A stretch of 51,861 nt of DNA from Actinomycetota bacterium (GCA_009919275.1 RGCG01000006.1:1-51861); one strand, 5' to 3'; positions 18,300 to 26,935 are shown, counted from the first letter of the stretch. Made by a program: numbers and translations. The notes: generated from the letters alone by a model not told the origin.

Positions 18300-19092
18300 T
18301 GATCGCGTCGCCTTGGCCGCCGCCGCCGCACAGCGCCGCCGCACCCATGCCACCGCCGCGGCGACGAAGTTCGTGGAGGAGGTGCAGCGTGATGCGGTTG
18401 CCGCTCATACCGATTGGGTGGCCGAGTGCGATTGCACCACCGTTCACGTTGGTGATGTCATCGGTGATGCCCAGTTCCTTCATCGATGCAATGCCCACCG
18501 CGGCGAATGCCTCGTTCAATTCGAAGAGGTTGAGGTCGGAGACCTTCTTGCCGATCTTTGCGAGTGCATTCTGGATGGCGCGGCTGGGCTGGTGGAGCAA
18601 CGAGATGTTGTCGGGTCCCGCAACGAGTCCGTACGACACGACCTCGCCGAGCGGTTGAACGCCGCAGGCGTCGGCGGCCTTCTTGCTCATCACCACGACC
18701 GCACTTCCGCCGTCACTGATTTGTGATGCGTTGCCCGCCATCGATTCCATGCCGCCAGCGATCACGATGTCGGCGTCGCCGGCCTGGATCATTTGGTCGG
18801 CGAGATAAATGGTGTTGATTCCCGAGAGGCACACCTTGTTGATGTTCACTGCGGGCACGTGGAGGGGGATTCCCGCTTTGACGGCCGCTTGTCTGGCAGG
18901 CACCTGACCCTGACCCGCCATCAACACTTGGCCCATCATGACGTGGTCGACCTGCTCGGGCTTCACGTTGGCGCGCTTCATCGCTTCGGCGATGGCGATG
19001 GCGCCGAGTTCGGCGGCACTGAAACCGGCGAGGGCACCGCTCATCTTTCCGATCGGTGTGCGGGCTCCGGCAACGATGTATGAACCTGGCAT
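18283..19092 (-). CDS. Acetyl-CoA acetyltransferase (thiolase) lacking the loop domain
   Basis: 269 residues, against about 390 for the family. The N-terminal half is normal through the nucleophile Cys88 (NINKVCLSG) and GGMESM at 113-118. The next residues, [11 protein letters not shown], normally lie about 125 residues further on. The C-terminal half then proceeds normally with NEAFA, the His motif [14 protein letters not shown] and the second Cys in LCGGGGQGD. The missing part corresponds to the loop domain that helps bind CoA and form the tetramer. Family members join or cleave acetyl-CoA/acetoacetyl-CoA, and the gene is divergent from ccr, which uses C4-CoA. Activity of this form is doubtful unless the gap is a sequence artefact. 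Confidence 0.85.
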   Translation of the reverse strand: MPGSYIVAGARTPIGKMSGALAGFSAAELGAIAIAEAMKRANVKPEQVDHVMMGQVLMAGQGQVPARQAAVKAGIPLHVPAVNINKVCLSGINTIYLADQMIQAGDADIVIAGGMESMAGNASQISDGGSAVVVMSKKAADACGVQPLGEVVSYGLVAGPDNISLLHQPSRAIQNALAKIGKKVSDLNLFELNEAFAAVGIASMKELGITDDITNVNGGAIALGHPIGMSGNRITLHLLHELRRRGGGMGAAALCGGGGQGDAIIVRSL

Positions 19093-19149
19093 GCGACAAG
19101 CGTAGGCGTTCCCCGCCACTCGACCCATACCCGTGGGTAACCTCTGCAA

Positions 19150-20496
19150 ATGGCTGACACCACCATGGCCGAAATCCGGGACGCGATTCTCGCGGGGGCC
19201 GACTCCGCAACGATCGGAAAATTGCCAATCCCTTCGTCGTACCGCGCCGCACATCTCTTGAAGTCGGAGACCGGAATGTTCGACGGCATGCCCTCGAACC
19301 AAAAGGACCCGCGCAGGAGTCTCCACGTTGGCGACGTTCCCACCCCCGAACTCGCGCCCGACGAGGTCTACGTCGCCATCATGGCGTCGTCGATCAACTT
19401 CAACACCGTGTGGAGCAGCATCTTCGAGCCGGTCTCCAGTTTCGGACCGATGCAGCGACTCGCCCGCGAAAGTGAATGGGCCAAGCGCCATGACCGTGAC
19501 TACCAAGTGGTGGGCAGCGACGGATCGGGCGTGGTGTTGCGCGTCGGTGCAGCCGTGCGCAACTGGAAGCCCGGTGACCGGGTGACCATTCATTGCAATC
19601 ACGTCGACGACCAGGACCAGACCGCACACAACGACTCGATGCTTGCCGCGAACCAACGCATCTGGGGTTACGAGACGAACTTCGGTGGACTCGCCGATCT
19701 TTCCGTTGTCAAGGCGAACCAGTTGATGCCGAAGCCAGCGCACTTGTCGTGGGAGGAAGCGGCCGTCAACGCGCTGTGCAACTCGACGAGCTACCGCATG
19801 CTCGTGTCAAAGAACGGTGCGCAGATGAAGCAGGGCGACGTCGTGCTCATCTGGGGTGCCACCGGTGGAATCGGTGCGTATGCGGTTCAGTACGTACTGA
19901 ACGGTGGCGGCATTCCCGTCGGCGTCGTGAGCTCGCCCGACAAGGCAAAGATCCTCCACGACATGGGTTGTGAAGCAGTCATCGACCGCAAGTCGGCCAA
20001 CTACAAGTTCTTCGACGACAACGGCGACCATGACGAAAAAGAATGGCGACGACTCGGCTCCGACATCCGCGACCTCGTCGGTGAAGACCCCGACATTGTC
20101 TTTGAACACCCGGGACGGTCGACCTTCGGTGCATCGATGTACGTTGCGAAGCGGGGTGGCACCGTCGTCACGTGTGCTGCCACCAGCGGATTCATGATGG
20201 AGTTCGACAACCGGCACTTCTGGATGCGCCTGAAGCGTCTGGTCGGCAGTCACTTTGCCAACTACCGCGAGGCGTGGGAAGCGAACCGCCTGATCGCCAA
20301 GGGAATGATCCATCCGGTCATGTCACAGGTTTTCCCCCTCGACCAACTGGGCGAGGCGGCCCATCAAGTGCATCACAACATGCACGAGGGAAAGCTCGGA
20401 ATCCTGTGCTTGGCCCCCGGCGCCGGCCTTGGAATCGACGACCCGGCCTTGCGAAGCAGGGTCGGTGAACAAAAGATCAACATGTTTCGCCGCTAG
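19150..20496 (+). CDS. ccr: Crotonyl-CoA carboxylase/reductase
   Basis: 448 residues, the normal Ccr length, in the MDR superfamily. The signatures separating Ccr from simple enoyl reductases are present: [15 protein letters not shown] near residue 80, [34 protein letters not shown] with the Phe-Gly region near the CO2 pocket, the NADPH-binding [13 protein letters not shown], and [18 protein letters not shown] with the catalytic His region. It converts crotonyl-CoA plus CO2 and NADPH to ethylmalonyl-CoA, the defining step of the ethylmalonyl-CoA pathway. Methylmalonyl-CoA epimerase follows 26 bases after it, and ethylmalonyl-CoA mutase is about 12 kb away. Confidence 0.96.
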   Translation: MADTTMAEIRDAILAGADSATIGKLPIPSSYRAAHLLKSETGMFDGMPSNQKDPRRSLHVGDVPTPELAPDEVYVAIMASSINFNTVWSSIFEPVSSFGPMQRLARESEWAKRHDRDYQVVGSDGSGVVLRVGAAVRNWKPGDRVTIHCNHVDDQDQTAHNDSMLAANQRIWGYETNFGGLADLSVVKANQLMPKPAHLSWEEAAVNALCNSTSYRMLVSKNGAQMKQGDVVLIWGATGGIGAYAVQYVLNGGGIPVGVVSSPDKAKILHDMGCEAVIDRKSANYKFFDDNGDHDEKEWRRLGSDIRDLVGEDPDIVFEHPGRSTFGASMYVAKRGGTVVTCAATSGFMMEFDNRHFWMRLKRLVGSHFANYREAWEANRLIAKGMIHPVMSQVFPLDQLGEAAHQVHHNMHEGKLGILCLAPGAGLGIDDPALRSRVGEQKINMFRR

Positions 20497-20522
20497 GTGA
20501 AGCAAAATGGGACGATAGGGAC

Positions 20523-20924
20523 ATGTTGCTGACAGAAATCGACCACGTTGCCATTGCCGTTCGCGACCTCGAAGCGGCCATCGATTACTACCACCGCGCC
20601 TTCGGTGCGGAGGTCGAACACCGCGAGGTTGTCGAAAGCGATGGCGTCGAAGAAGCCCTGTTGAAAGTGGCCGAAAGTTACGTGCAACTCCTCACCCCGA
20701 CGCGCGACGATTCACCCGTCGCCAAGGCGATTGAAAAGCGCGGGGAAGGTTTGCATCACATTGGGTACCGCGTTGCCGATTGTGGCAAGGCACTCGAATC
20801 CATGATCGCCGCCGGAGCCCAACCCATCGACAAGGCGCCGCGTCCCGGCAGTCGCGGCACCACGGTCGCCTTCATTCATCCGAAGGGTTCGTTCGGCACG
20901 CTCATCGAGCTGGTCCAGGAGTAG
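20523..20924 (+). CDS. mce: Methylmalonyl-CoA (ethylmalonyl-CoA) epimerase
   Basis: 133 residues of vicinal-oxygen-chelate fold, beginning EIDHVAIAVRDLEAAIDYY with a metal His, then GLHHIGYRVAD and the C-terminal FIHPKGSFGTLIEL with the metal Glu. It interconverts the 2R and 2S forms of methylmalonyl-CoA, and in ethylmalonyl-CoA pathway organisms also of ethylmalonyl-CoA. Its place directly after ccr suits that second job, since Ccr makes the 2S form and the mutase needs 2R. Confidence 0.95.
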   Translation: MLLTEIDHVAIAVRDLEAAIDYYHRAFGAEVEHREVVESDGVEEALLKVAESYVQLLTPTRDDSPVAKAIEKRGEGLHHIGYRVADCGKALESMIAAGAQPIDKAPRPGSRGTTVAFIHPKGSFGTLIELVQE

Positions 20925-20927
20925 GCC

Positions 20928-21557
20928 ACGGGTTACATCGCCGCGCTCCTTGGTCTCGCAGTCGGTGTCTGGGTGGTCGACACCGCCCAGAAGAACCTGC
21001 GTCGGATTCGCAAATACACGCTCAACATCGGCATGCCGCAGACCGCGGCCATCGCCGCGTGGACCGGTGTTGCTGCCCTCCTCATTCACCGCGAATCGAC
21101 CCGCGCATTCCTCACCATCGCGGCAATCGCCGTGTTCGCGGGATTGCTCGCGCTTTCGATCATCGACGCCTACACGCACCGCGTGCCGCGTTACGTCACC
21201 GGACTGATGATCGTCACCGGGGTGCCTCTCATCGTGGTCGATGCGTTGTGGCACTGGGACCCGACCGAGCTTCTCCGTGGCTTTGCCGGCGCGGTGGTGC
21301 TTTTTCTTTTGTACTCACTCATCGCGGCTGTCTCGCGAGGAGGCTTTGGCCGTGGCGACGTCATGCTCGCCCCATCCGTCGGACTTCTGCTTGCTTACCG
21401 TGACTGGGAAGTGCTGATCCGGGGAACCGTGTACACCTTCGTGTTGGCCGGTGTCGTCAGCGCGGTGTTGATGGCAATGCGGGCGCTCGACCGACGCGAT
21501 CACATTGCTTTCGTGCCCTACATCGCCGTTGGCGCCTTCATCGCCTTTCTCGTCTGA
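20928..21557 (+). CDS. Prepilin peptidase-like (A24 family) membrane protein, possible ACG start
   Basis: The two Asp motifs of type IV prepilin peptidases are visible: SIIDAYTHRVPRYVTG and GRGDVMLAPSVGLLLAY (GxGD type). There are about six membrane spans and no N-terminal methylase/zinc domain, as in small archaeal-like or TadV/CpaA forms. It would cleave leader peptides of pilin-like proteins at the inner membrane; no pilin gene is nearby. The first canonical start is a GTG at 20973, which would cut the first hydrophobic span. The frame opens right after the mce stop, and an ACG at 20928 sits six bases after a perfect AGGAG (20917-20921), giving TGYIAALLGLAVGVWVVD as an intact first span (209 residues). 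I chose that start, aware that it is rare. Confidence 0.72.
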   Translation, partial: TGYIAALLGLAVGVWVVDTAQKNLRRIRKYTLNIGMPQTAAIAAWTGVAALLIHRESTRAFLTIAAIAVFAGLLALSIIDAYTHRVPRYVTGLMIVTGVPLIVVDALWHWDPTELLRGFAGAVVLFLLYSLIAAVSRGGFGRGDVMLAPSVGLLLAYRDWEVLIRGTVYTFVLAGVVSAVLMAMRALDRRDHIAFVPYIAVGAFIAFLV

Positions 21558-21591
21558 CGCGCCCCTCATCGAAGGGGTCTAGGCTCGGTTC

Positions 21592-22017
21592 ATGAGCGAA
21601 ATCGAAGACCGTCTCGCCATCGGCGACGTCATCATCCGTTATGCGGACTCCATCGACCAGTGCGACTACGACCGCTATTGCACGTGCTTCACCGACGACC
21701 TCGTGGTCACCGGTTTTGGGCCAACGCCGATCGAGGGCCTTGCCAACTACCGCGAATGGGTTTCGGCTGCACGCGGAAAGTACGGACGCACCCAACACAT
21801 GATCGGCAACATCCAGGTCACCCTCAATGGTGACGAAGCGAAGATGCGTAGTTACGTTCAAGCGACTCACGAGGATCCGTCGGATCCCGAGCACCTCGTT
21901 GTGCTGTGGGCCGCTTACGTCGACGACATGGTGCGCACTCCGCAAGGCTGGAAGATCAAGCGCCACCATCTCGACGTTCTCGTGAATCGCCGGCGCGTCA
22001 AGGTCTCCACGATCTAG
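21592..22017 (+). CDS. SnoaL-like (NTF2 superfamily) protein
   Basis: 141 residues. The opening helix EDRLAIGDVIIRYADSIDQCDYDRY and the following FTDDLVV are typical of the SnoaL_4 group of cone-shaped NTF2-fold proteins, which include small isomerases, dehydratases and non-enzymatic ligand binders. No specific substrate can be given. A short hairpin (CCCCT/AGGGG, 21562-21577) lies between the prepilin peptidase stop and this ATG. The next gene starts 12 bases after its stop, suggesting co-transcription. Confidence 0.8.
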   Translation: MSEIEDRLAIGDVIIRYADSIDQCDYDRYCTCFTDDLVVTGFGPTPIEGLANYREWVSAARGKYGRTQHMIGNIQVTLNGDEAKMRSYVQATHEDPSDPEHLVVLWAAYVDDMVRTPQGWKIKRHHLDVLVNRRRVKVSTI

Positions 22018-22029
22018 CGCTCGTCGAAC

Positions 22030-22902
22030 GTGAGAGTTCATCTCGTTGACGGAACGTACGAGCTGTATCGGCAGCACTACGGACAAGCCGTTCGGCACAA
22101 CGAACCACCGCCACTCGCCGCAACAATCGGCGTCCTGTCGTCGACCCTGCAGTTGATTGCCGATGGTGCGACACACGTGGGCGTGGCGACGGACCACGTC
22201 ATCGAGAGCTTCCGCAACGACTTGTACGACGGCTACAAGACGAGCGAGGGGATGGAGCCCGTTCTCCTGCACCAGATTCCCCTCCTCGAAGATGCTCTTC
22301 GTGCACTCGGGGTCACGGTGTGGGCCATGGAGGAATACGAAGCCGACGACGCGTTGGGAAGTGCGGCCGCGGTGGCGGCATCGGACAAGCGGGTGAAGCA
22401 AGTTCTCGTGCTGTCGCCCGACAAGGATCTGGGGCAGTGCGTCGTTGGCAAGCGAGTCGTGCAATTCGACCGCCGCAACAACGTGATCATCGACGACTCG
22501 GCGATACGTGAGAAGTTCGGGGTTGGGCCCGAGTCGATCGCCGATTACCTCGGTCTCGTGGGTGACACATCCGACGGGTTTCCCGGTTTGCCCGGATGGG
22601 GTGCGAAGAGCGCGTCGGTGGTGCTGGCGAAGTGGAAGACGATCGAGAAGATCCCCGACGATGAAACAAAGTGGGGCGTGCAAGTGCGCGGTGCAGCGAA
22701 ACTGGCGGCAACGTTGCGCGAAAACCGGGCCGACGCAGCTCTGTTCAAGAAGGTCGCCACGATTGTCACCAACGTGCCCGTCGGGATGGTCGACGATTGG
22801 AAGTGGGCGGGACCCACGAAAGACTTCACCGAACTTGCGGTTGAGATGGGCCAACCAAACCTGGCGAAGAAAGCCGATGCATTGGCCTCGCGACTCGAGT
22901 GA
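22030..22902 (+). CDS. 5'-3' exonuclease (PolA N-terminal-like flap nuclease)
   Basis: 290 residues from GTG. It resembles the stand-alone 5'-3' exonuclease found beside the PolA domain in other proteins: VHLVDGTYELYRQHY at the start, EEYEADDALGSAAAVAA with acidic metal ligands, LVLSPDKDLGQCV, and the helix-hairpin-helix region DYLGLVGDTSDGFPGLPGWG. It would cleave 5' flaps or RNA primers. No polymerase domain is attached. The start lacks a clear ribosome site but follows the SnoaL-like gene by 12 bases. It converges on the SRP RNA gene. Confidence 0.9.
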   Translation: MRVHLVDGTYELYRQHYGQAVRHNEPPPLAATIGVLSSTLQLIADGATHVGVATDHVIESFRNDLYDGYKTSEGMEPVLLHQIPLLEDALRALGVTVWAMEEYEADDALGSAAAVAASDKRVKQVLVLSPDKDLGQCVVGKRVVQFDRRNNVIIDDSAIREKFGVGPESIADYLGLVGDTSDGFPGLPGWGAKSASVVLAKWKTIEKIPDDETKWGVQVRGAAKLAATLRENRADAALFKKVATIVTNVPVGMVDDWKWAGPTKDFTELAVEMGQPNLAKKADALASRLE

Positions 22903-22904
22903 GA

Positions 22905-22932
22905 CGTAACAACTGAGGCGTAACAACTGAGG
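22905..22932. repeat. 14-bp tandem duplication beside the SRP RNA
   Basis: CGTAACAACTGAGG occurs twice head to tail (22905-22918 and 22919-22932), between the exonuclease stop and the 3' end of the SRP RNA. The second copy supplies the last bases of the SRP RNA closing stem. No function is evident. Confidence 0.8.
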
Positions 22933-23040
22933 TGACGGCCAGGCGATCTGCGGCACACGCCTGATCCGGTGGAGGCTGCTGCGTTCCCGCCCTGACCTGG
23001 TTGACCGGGCCGACGTTGCACAGGACCCGACCGCCACCTC
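22929..23040 (-). ncRNA. ffs: Signal recognition particle RNA, small bacterial type
   Basis: On the reverse strand the conserved domain IV core is readable: an ACCAGGTCAGG strand, a GGAA-type loop region (GGGCGGGAACGC) and the following AGCAGCC. The flanking arms GAGGTGGCGG and CCGTCACCTC pair to close a long hairpin of about 112 bases. The RNA binds Ffh and directs nascent membrane proteins to the translocon. The exact ends are estimated from the outer stem. Confidence 0.85.
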
Positions 23041-23098
23041 ACTTGCTGCTGGAGTCAGGCTATAGGTGGATAGCCTGCGTCACTCGATACAAGTATCC

Positions 23099-23188
23099 GG
23101 AAGAGTGCGAGAGCGGCCGAATCGGCAGCACTGGAAATGCTGTGACCTCGCAAGGGGTCCGTGGGTTCAAATCCCACCTCTTCCGCCA
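23099..23188 (+). tRNA. tRNA-Ser (anticodon GGA)
   Basis: 90 bases with an encoded CCA. The acceptor GGAAGAG pairs with CTCTTCC. The anticodon stem CAGCA/TGCTG encloses the loop CTGGAAA, so the anticodon is GGA. A long variable arm (ACCTCGCAAGGGGTC) marks the serine class, and GGTTCAAATCC is the T arm. Confidence 0.95.
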
Positions 23189-23196
23189 GAAGAAAG

Positions 23197-23238
23197 AACA
23201 ACGGATCGCCGGTCACGATGGTTGACCGGACCGTTGTT
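23197..23238. terminator. Long hairpin after tRNA-Ser(GGA)
   Basis: AACAACGG (23197-23204) pairs with CCGTTGTT (23231-23238), and inside it CCGGTCA pairs with TGACCGG around the loop CGATGG. It may end the tRNA transcript or be a processing structure. No U-tract follows, so rho-independent termination is not certain. Confidence 0.55.
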
Positions 23239-25246
23239 GACTACATTGCCCGTAGTGGGTGGGAACGAAATGACGAGCGCGGAAATCGCCGCCGACGAAG
23301 CCGCGATGCTCGATGCGCTCGGCGAAGCACGTATGGCGCTCGCCCACGGAGACGTTCCCGTCGGTGCGGTGGTCGTTCACAACGGCGAAATCATCGCGTC
23401 GCGACACAACGAACGCGAAAAGGCCGGTGATCCGACTGCACATGCCGAGGTTCTTGCCTTGCAAGATGCCGCGGCACGATTGGGTCGTTGGCGGCTCGAT
23501 GACTGCACGCTGTACGTGACGCTTGAACCGTGCATCATGTGCGCGGGGGCCCTGCTGAACGCACGCATCGGCCGACTGGTGTTCGGTGCCGCCGATCTGA
23601 AGGCCGGTGCCACCTCGAGTCTCTACAACGTGTGCGCCGACCCGCGGCTCAATCACAATCCGCCGTTCCGCCACGGGGTTCTCGCGGCACAGTGTTCGGC
23701 GCTTCTGTCGGAATTCTTCGCCGAACGCCGATAGCGTTCCCGAACGGAAGGGTGCCAGAGCGGCCGAATGGGACGGTCTCGAAAACCGTTGTGGGTTTGT
23801 GCCCACCGTGGGTTCAAATCCCACCTCTTCCGCCAGAAAGCCCGATCCACTGCGCGGTGTGACGGTGATCTTCCAGGTCCCTGCCGCGAGACCCGTGGCA
23901 CGACACGTCACCTTTGTCGCGCCGAGAACGCAACGAACCGTCTTGCGGACCTTGCCCTTCGTCGCAACTGCCGAGTACGAAAGACCCTTCACACGGGTGA
24001 AGGTCACGGTTCCTCCACCCTTGGCGGGAGTTGCCTTCACGCCGGTGGGCTTTGGAGGCAGTGTGGTGGTTGTCGGCGGAGTAGTCGTCGTGGTGGACGT
24101 GGTGGATGACGTTGATGACGAGGTCGTGGAGGACGTCGCCGGAGGAATCGTTGTCGTCGTTGTGGGAGCAACAGGTGCGGTGTAAGACACGCGAACGGTG
24201 GGGGTGGAGAACGTGAATCCCGATGCACGAATGACGACGGCGTCGGCGGTCACTTCGACCGACGTCGTCGCATTCTTCGTCGTTCCGTCGGTTTCGAAAA
24301 CTTTCATCTCGAACTTCGACGTGGTGTCGATCGAATTGCCCCACAGGCAACGCGCCATGTCGATGGGAACGAGGGCTTCGTAGATGCCCGTGTGTTTTGT
24401 CTCTCCATCGGATCTGAAATGCGGTGCGCTGATTTTCAGATCGAGATTGCCATTCGTGAAAGTCGGAAGTGGGTGACCATAGCCATTCTCCGAGGTCATG
24501 ATGGCCGACTTTTCGATGCAGTCCTGTTTGATCGGATAGAAGCGACCGTCCGAGACCGTCATGCTGAAGTCGCGAACCTCGTAGTCACCTTTGCCCGTGG
24601 GACTGGTGAGCACGGATTCGTTGGAAATCACCATGTAGATGAGCGGCTTGCCCTCCATCGAAATCCTCGAGGCTCCGGATGTGGGCAGTTTCGTCACGGT
24701 GATCTTGGCGTCGGTGAACTTGCCCGAGACGTGCGTGGGCAGAACCCAACTGGTGCGGACAGTTGCGCGGAACTTCGTGTCCCGTGGCAGTGAGTTTGCG
24801 TCGTAGTCACCCCGATCGCCGTTGGGTGAGATCGTGGTTTGCAGCAAGAGATTGCCGGTGTAGTTGATGAGATGGGTGACGGTGAGCGCCGTCGAGCCGT
24901 TGAGACCGGTGACGCCCGGGATCGTCCAGTTACGGCTCGTCGGAACGTTGTCTTGCCCCTGGTTGCTTGTGTCGCTCGCCGTTCCTTTTACCCATGCGTT
25001 GTTGAGGTATGCCTCGATCGATTCGACGCAATTGAGTTGTTCGTCGGTGGAGCACACATCGACGATGTAGTCCTTGCGCCGGTTCACACTCGCTCCGGCG
25101 TTGACGGGGTAGATGCTGGGGGGTGGCTCGGGTTTCCAGTCGGCGGCGGTGACGAGCCCCGCGCCATCGGCCGTCACAAGGGATGTTGCAGCCAAGAATG
25201 CGGCGATGGCCAGAGCTCTGCGCTTGCGCTGAAGAGTTTTTGCCAT
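23213..25246 (-). CDS. Secreted protein of unknown function, without its own stop; reads antisense through tRNA-Ser and tadA
   Basis: The credible part runs from the ATG at 25246 to about 23839 (roughly 469 residues). It has an N-terminal signal peptide (basic KTLQRKRR, then a hydrophobic run to about residue 35), a large beta-rich ectodomain with paired Cys, a Thr/Ser linker near 380-410 and a terminal beta domain with AGTWKITVTPRSGSG. I recognise no catalytic motif. The frame then continues into LAEEVGFEPTVG, which is only the reverse of tRNA-Ser(CGA), and on through antisense tadA to a stop at 23213. The authentic C-terminus and stop seem to be missing. The product may be non-functional, or translated to the far stop as a 677-residue chimera. 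Confidence 0.6.
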   Translation of the reverse strand: MAKTLQRKRRALAIAAFLAATSLVTADGAGLVTAADWKPEPPPSIYPVNAGASVNRRKDYIVDVCSTDEQLNCVESIEAYLNNAWVKGTASDTSNQGQDNVPTSRNWTIPGVTGLNGSTALTVTHLINYTGNLLLQTTISPNGDRGDYDANSLPRDTKFRATVRTSWVLPTHVSGKFTDAKITVTKLPTSGASRISMEGKPLIYMVISNESVLTSPTGKGDYEVRDFSMTVSDGRFYPIKQDCIEKSAIMTSENGYGHPLPTFTNGNLDLKISAPHFRSDGETKHTGIYEALVPIDMARCLWGNSIDTTSKFEMKVFETDGTTKNATTSVEVTADAVVIRASGFTFSTPTVRVSYTAPVAPTTTTTIPPATSSTTSSSTSSTTSTTTTTPPTTTTLPPKPTGVKATPAKGGGTVTFTRVKGLSYSAVATKGKVRKTVRCVLGATKVTCRATGLAAGTWKITVTPRSGSGFLAEEVGFEPTVGTNPQRFSRPSHSAALAPFRSGTLSAFGEEFRQKRRTLCRENPVAERRIVIEPRVGAHVVETRGGTGLQIGGTEHQSADACVQQGPRAHDARFKRHVQRAVIEPPTTQSCRGILQGKNLGMCSRITGLFAFVVSRRDDFAVVNDHRTDGNVSVGERHTCFAERIEHRGFVGGDFRARHFVPTHYGQCSQQRSGQPS
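23270..23734 (+). CDS. tadA: tRNA adenosine(34) deaminase
   Basis: 154 residues from the ATG at 23270, after a GGTGGG site. The zinc deaminase motifs are complete: HAE at residues 58-60 (AHAEVLAL) and PCIMCAG with Cys88 and Cys91. It converts A34 to inosine in tRNA-Arg(ACG), allowing it to read CGN codons. TadA is often found beside tRNA-Ser genes in actinobacteria, as here with one on each side. Length and motifs agree with TadA rather than with the cytosine or guanine deaminases. Confidence 0.94.
   Translation: MTSAEIAADEAAMLDALGEARMALAHGDVPVGAVVVHNGEIIASRHNEREKAGDPTAHAEVLALQDAAARLGRWRLDDCTLYVTLEPCIMCAGALLNARIGRLVFGAADLKAGATSSLYNVCADPRLNHNPPFRHGVLAAQCSALLSEFFAERR
23746..23835 (+). tRNA. 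tRNA-Ser (anticodon CGA)
   Basis: 90 bases with an encoded CCA, starting 12 bases after the tadA stop. The acceptor GGAAGGG pairs with CTCTTCC including one G-U pair. The anticodon stem ACGGT/ACCGT encloses CTCGAAA, giving anticodon CGA. A long variable arm is present, as expected for serine tRNA. Confidence 0.95.
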
Positions 25247-25324
25247 GCGCTGAGAATAGTTCGATTTGCGACCTCTGATTTTCGACCGATGATTTTCGAC
25301 GGTCGGGGGCGGGGATTCCCGGGG

Positions 25325-26935
25325 TCAGGTGCAGGTGGATTCCTTGTCGGGAATCTCGAGGTCGACGAGGTAGCTGTCGACGCGGTTGGTGACGCAGTCG
25401 CTCGTTCCGTAGCCGGTGTGCTGATCTTCGGTAGCGATGATCAGCCGTCCGTCGGTGAGGGCTGCCGCCATTTTTCGAGATGACTCGAGTGGTGTGGCCG
25501 CATCACCCGTGGTGCCAACGACGACGATCGGACCCGAGCCGATGTTCGTCATCTGTTGCTTCGGTTTCGATTTCACGGGCCAGAGGGCGCAGTTGTAGCC
25601 GATTGCGAAGAACCGCCCGAGGCGCGGGGCGATTGCCTCGAATTTCGGAATTTGAACCTCGATGTCGTCGACCGTTTCGTCACCGTTGTCGTCGAGACAG
25701 CTGATCGCGATGAATGCCTCGAGGAGATTGTCATAGGTGCCGCTGGGTCCGCGTTGGTAGTAGTCGTCGTAGAGAGCGAGGAGGCCTGTTCCGTCGGCGA
25801 TCGGCTTCTTGGTTGCATCGGCGATTGCTTCTGCGAGAGTCGGCCAGAGAGCCGAGGAGTACATGGCATCGACAACCGCCGTGTACGCGACCGTCGAAGT
25901 GACGAGGGTTCTCTTGTCGTTCACGAACAGCGGGTCACGCTCGACGCGACGCATCATTTCGTCGAACAGCGCGGCCGGGTTTCCGTTGTTGTGGGCGGGA
26001 CAAGTGGTTCGACTCGCACAGTCATCGAAGAAACTGTTCAATTCGCGCTCGAAGCCCGCCGCTTGGTCGAGGCCAGCTTGGAGATACGAGGCGTTCGGGT
26101 CGGATGCACCGTCGAAGACGGCCGCCCGAACGGTGGTGGGGAAGAACTTGGCCCATGTCGCGCCGAGTTCACTGCCGTACGAGAAGCCGAAATAAGAAAT
26201 GGTGTCGTAGCCGAGGGAACGACGCAGCGTGTCGATATCGCGTGCGCTTGCGACCGTCGAGATGTAGGGAAGAATCTCGCCGCTTTTTTCTGCGCAAAGA
26301 TCGTTGAAGGCCTGCGCATCATCGATGAGGCTTTGTCGTTCCTCTGGTGAATCGAAGGTGATGTCGGCGGTGAAGTACGGATCGATTTCGTCGACACAAT
26401 CGACGTGGGGTTCGGTGTCCCCCGTTCCGCGGGGGTCGAAAGCAACGATGTCGAATCGATCGAGCAGCTGTTTCGAGAAGTAGAACTCGGCTTCCGATGC
26501 CATCGAGGCACTTTCGGCGCCCGGACCGCCACGGTTGACGAAGAGCGGACCGACGGCGGGGGACTTGTCGGCCGGTCTCATGCGCACCGCCAAGGAGAAG
26601 CTTCCGGCTTCCGGGTCTTCGTAGTCGTAGGGGACTTGAAGGCGTGCGCACTTGATCTTCTTCGAGCCCGGACACGCGGTCCATGTCAGCGGTTCGACGA
26701 TCGGCTGCGGAACCGAACTCGGCGCCGGCACGGTGGTCGGCTCGACAACTGTGGTGACGGCAGTGGCAGCGGTAGGAGAAGTGACAGTGGCGGTGTCGCT
26801 GGCAACAGACGACGTCGTCGAATTGGTGACATCGGGAGACGTGTCGGCGACCGGACCGTTCGAGCCGCACGACGAAGCAATCGCCGCGGCGGCGATGACA
26901 ACGGTCAATGACCGAACGACGAACGGTCGACGCAT
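25325..26935 (-). CDS. Secreted alpha/beta hydrolase, tripeptidyl-aminopeptidase-like lipoprotein
   Basis: 536 residues from the ATG at 26935. The signal peptide ends in a lipobox-like IASSC, followed by a long Thr/Val/Ser linker to about residue 80. The catalytic domain fits the S33 / TAP family: oxyanion-region FVNRGGPG, DIVAFDPRGTGDTEP, the nucleophile elbow YFGFSYGSELG, late ATPLESSRKMAAAL and a C-terminal TAP-like end with DQHTGYGTSDC. The Cys pairs typical of these secreted enzymes (CASRTTC, for example) are present. It would release short peptides or cleave esters outside the cell. It is divergent from the ABC exporter gene. Confidence 0.88.
   Translation of the reverse strand: MRRPFVVRSLTVVIAAAAIASSCGSNGPVADTSPDVTNSTTSSVASDTATVTSPTAATAVTTVVEPTTVPAPSSVPQPIVEPLTWTACPGSKKIKCARLQVPYDYEDPEAGSFSLAVRMRPADKSPAVGPLFVNRGGPGAESASMASEAEFYFSKQLLDRFDIVAFDPRGTGDTEPHVDCVDEIDPYFTADITFDSPEERQSLIDDAQAFNDLCAEKSGEILPYISTVASARDIDTLRRSLGYDTISYFGFSYGSELGATWAKFFPTTVRAAVFDGASDPNASYLQAGLDQAAGFERELNSFFDDCASRTTCPAHNNGNPAALFDEMMRRVERDPLFVNDKRTLVTSTVAYTAVVDAMYSSALWPTLAEAIADATKKPIADGTGLLALYDDYYQRGPSGTYDNLLEAFIAISCLDDNGDETVDDIEVQIPKFEAIAPRLGRFFAIGYNCALWPVKSKPKQQMTNIGSGPIVVVGTTGDAATPLESSRKMAAALTDGRLIIATEDQHTGYGTSDCVTNRVDSYLVDLEIPDKESTCT

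Larger units (their letters stand above)
23159..23838 (+). repeat. Direct repeat: 33-bp identical 3' ends of two tRNA-Ser genes
   Basis: The T arm, acceptor, CCA and three following bases are identical in both serine tRNA genes (23159-23191 and 23806-23838). They flank tadA in direct orientation, so recombination between them could delete or duplicate about 650 bases. The second copy ends exactly where the antisense secreted-protein gene loses its plausible coding sequence. Confidence 0.7.

Noticed and set aside
18283-19743. 486-residue version of the thiolase
   Set aside because: The extra N-terminus lies antisense to ccr; the canonical [14 protein letters not shown] start is at 19092.
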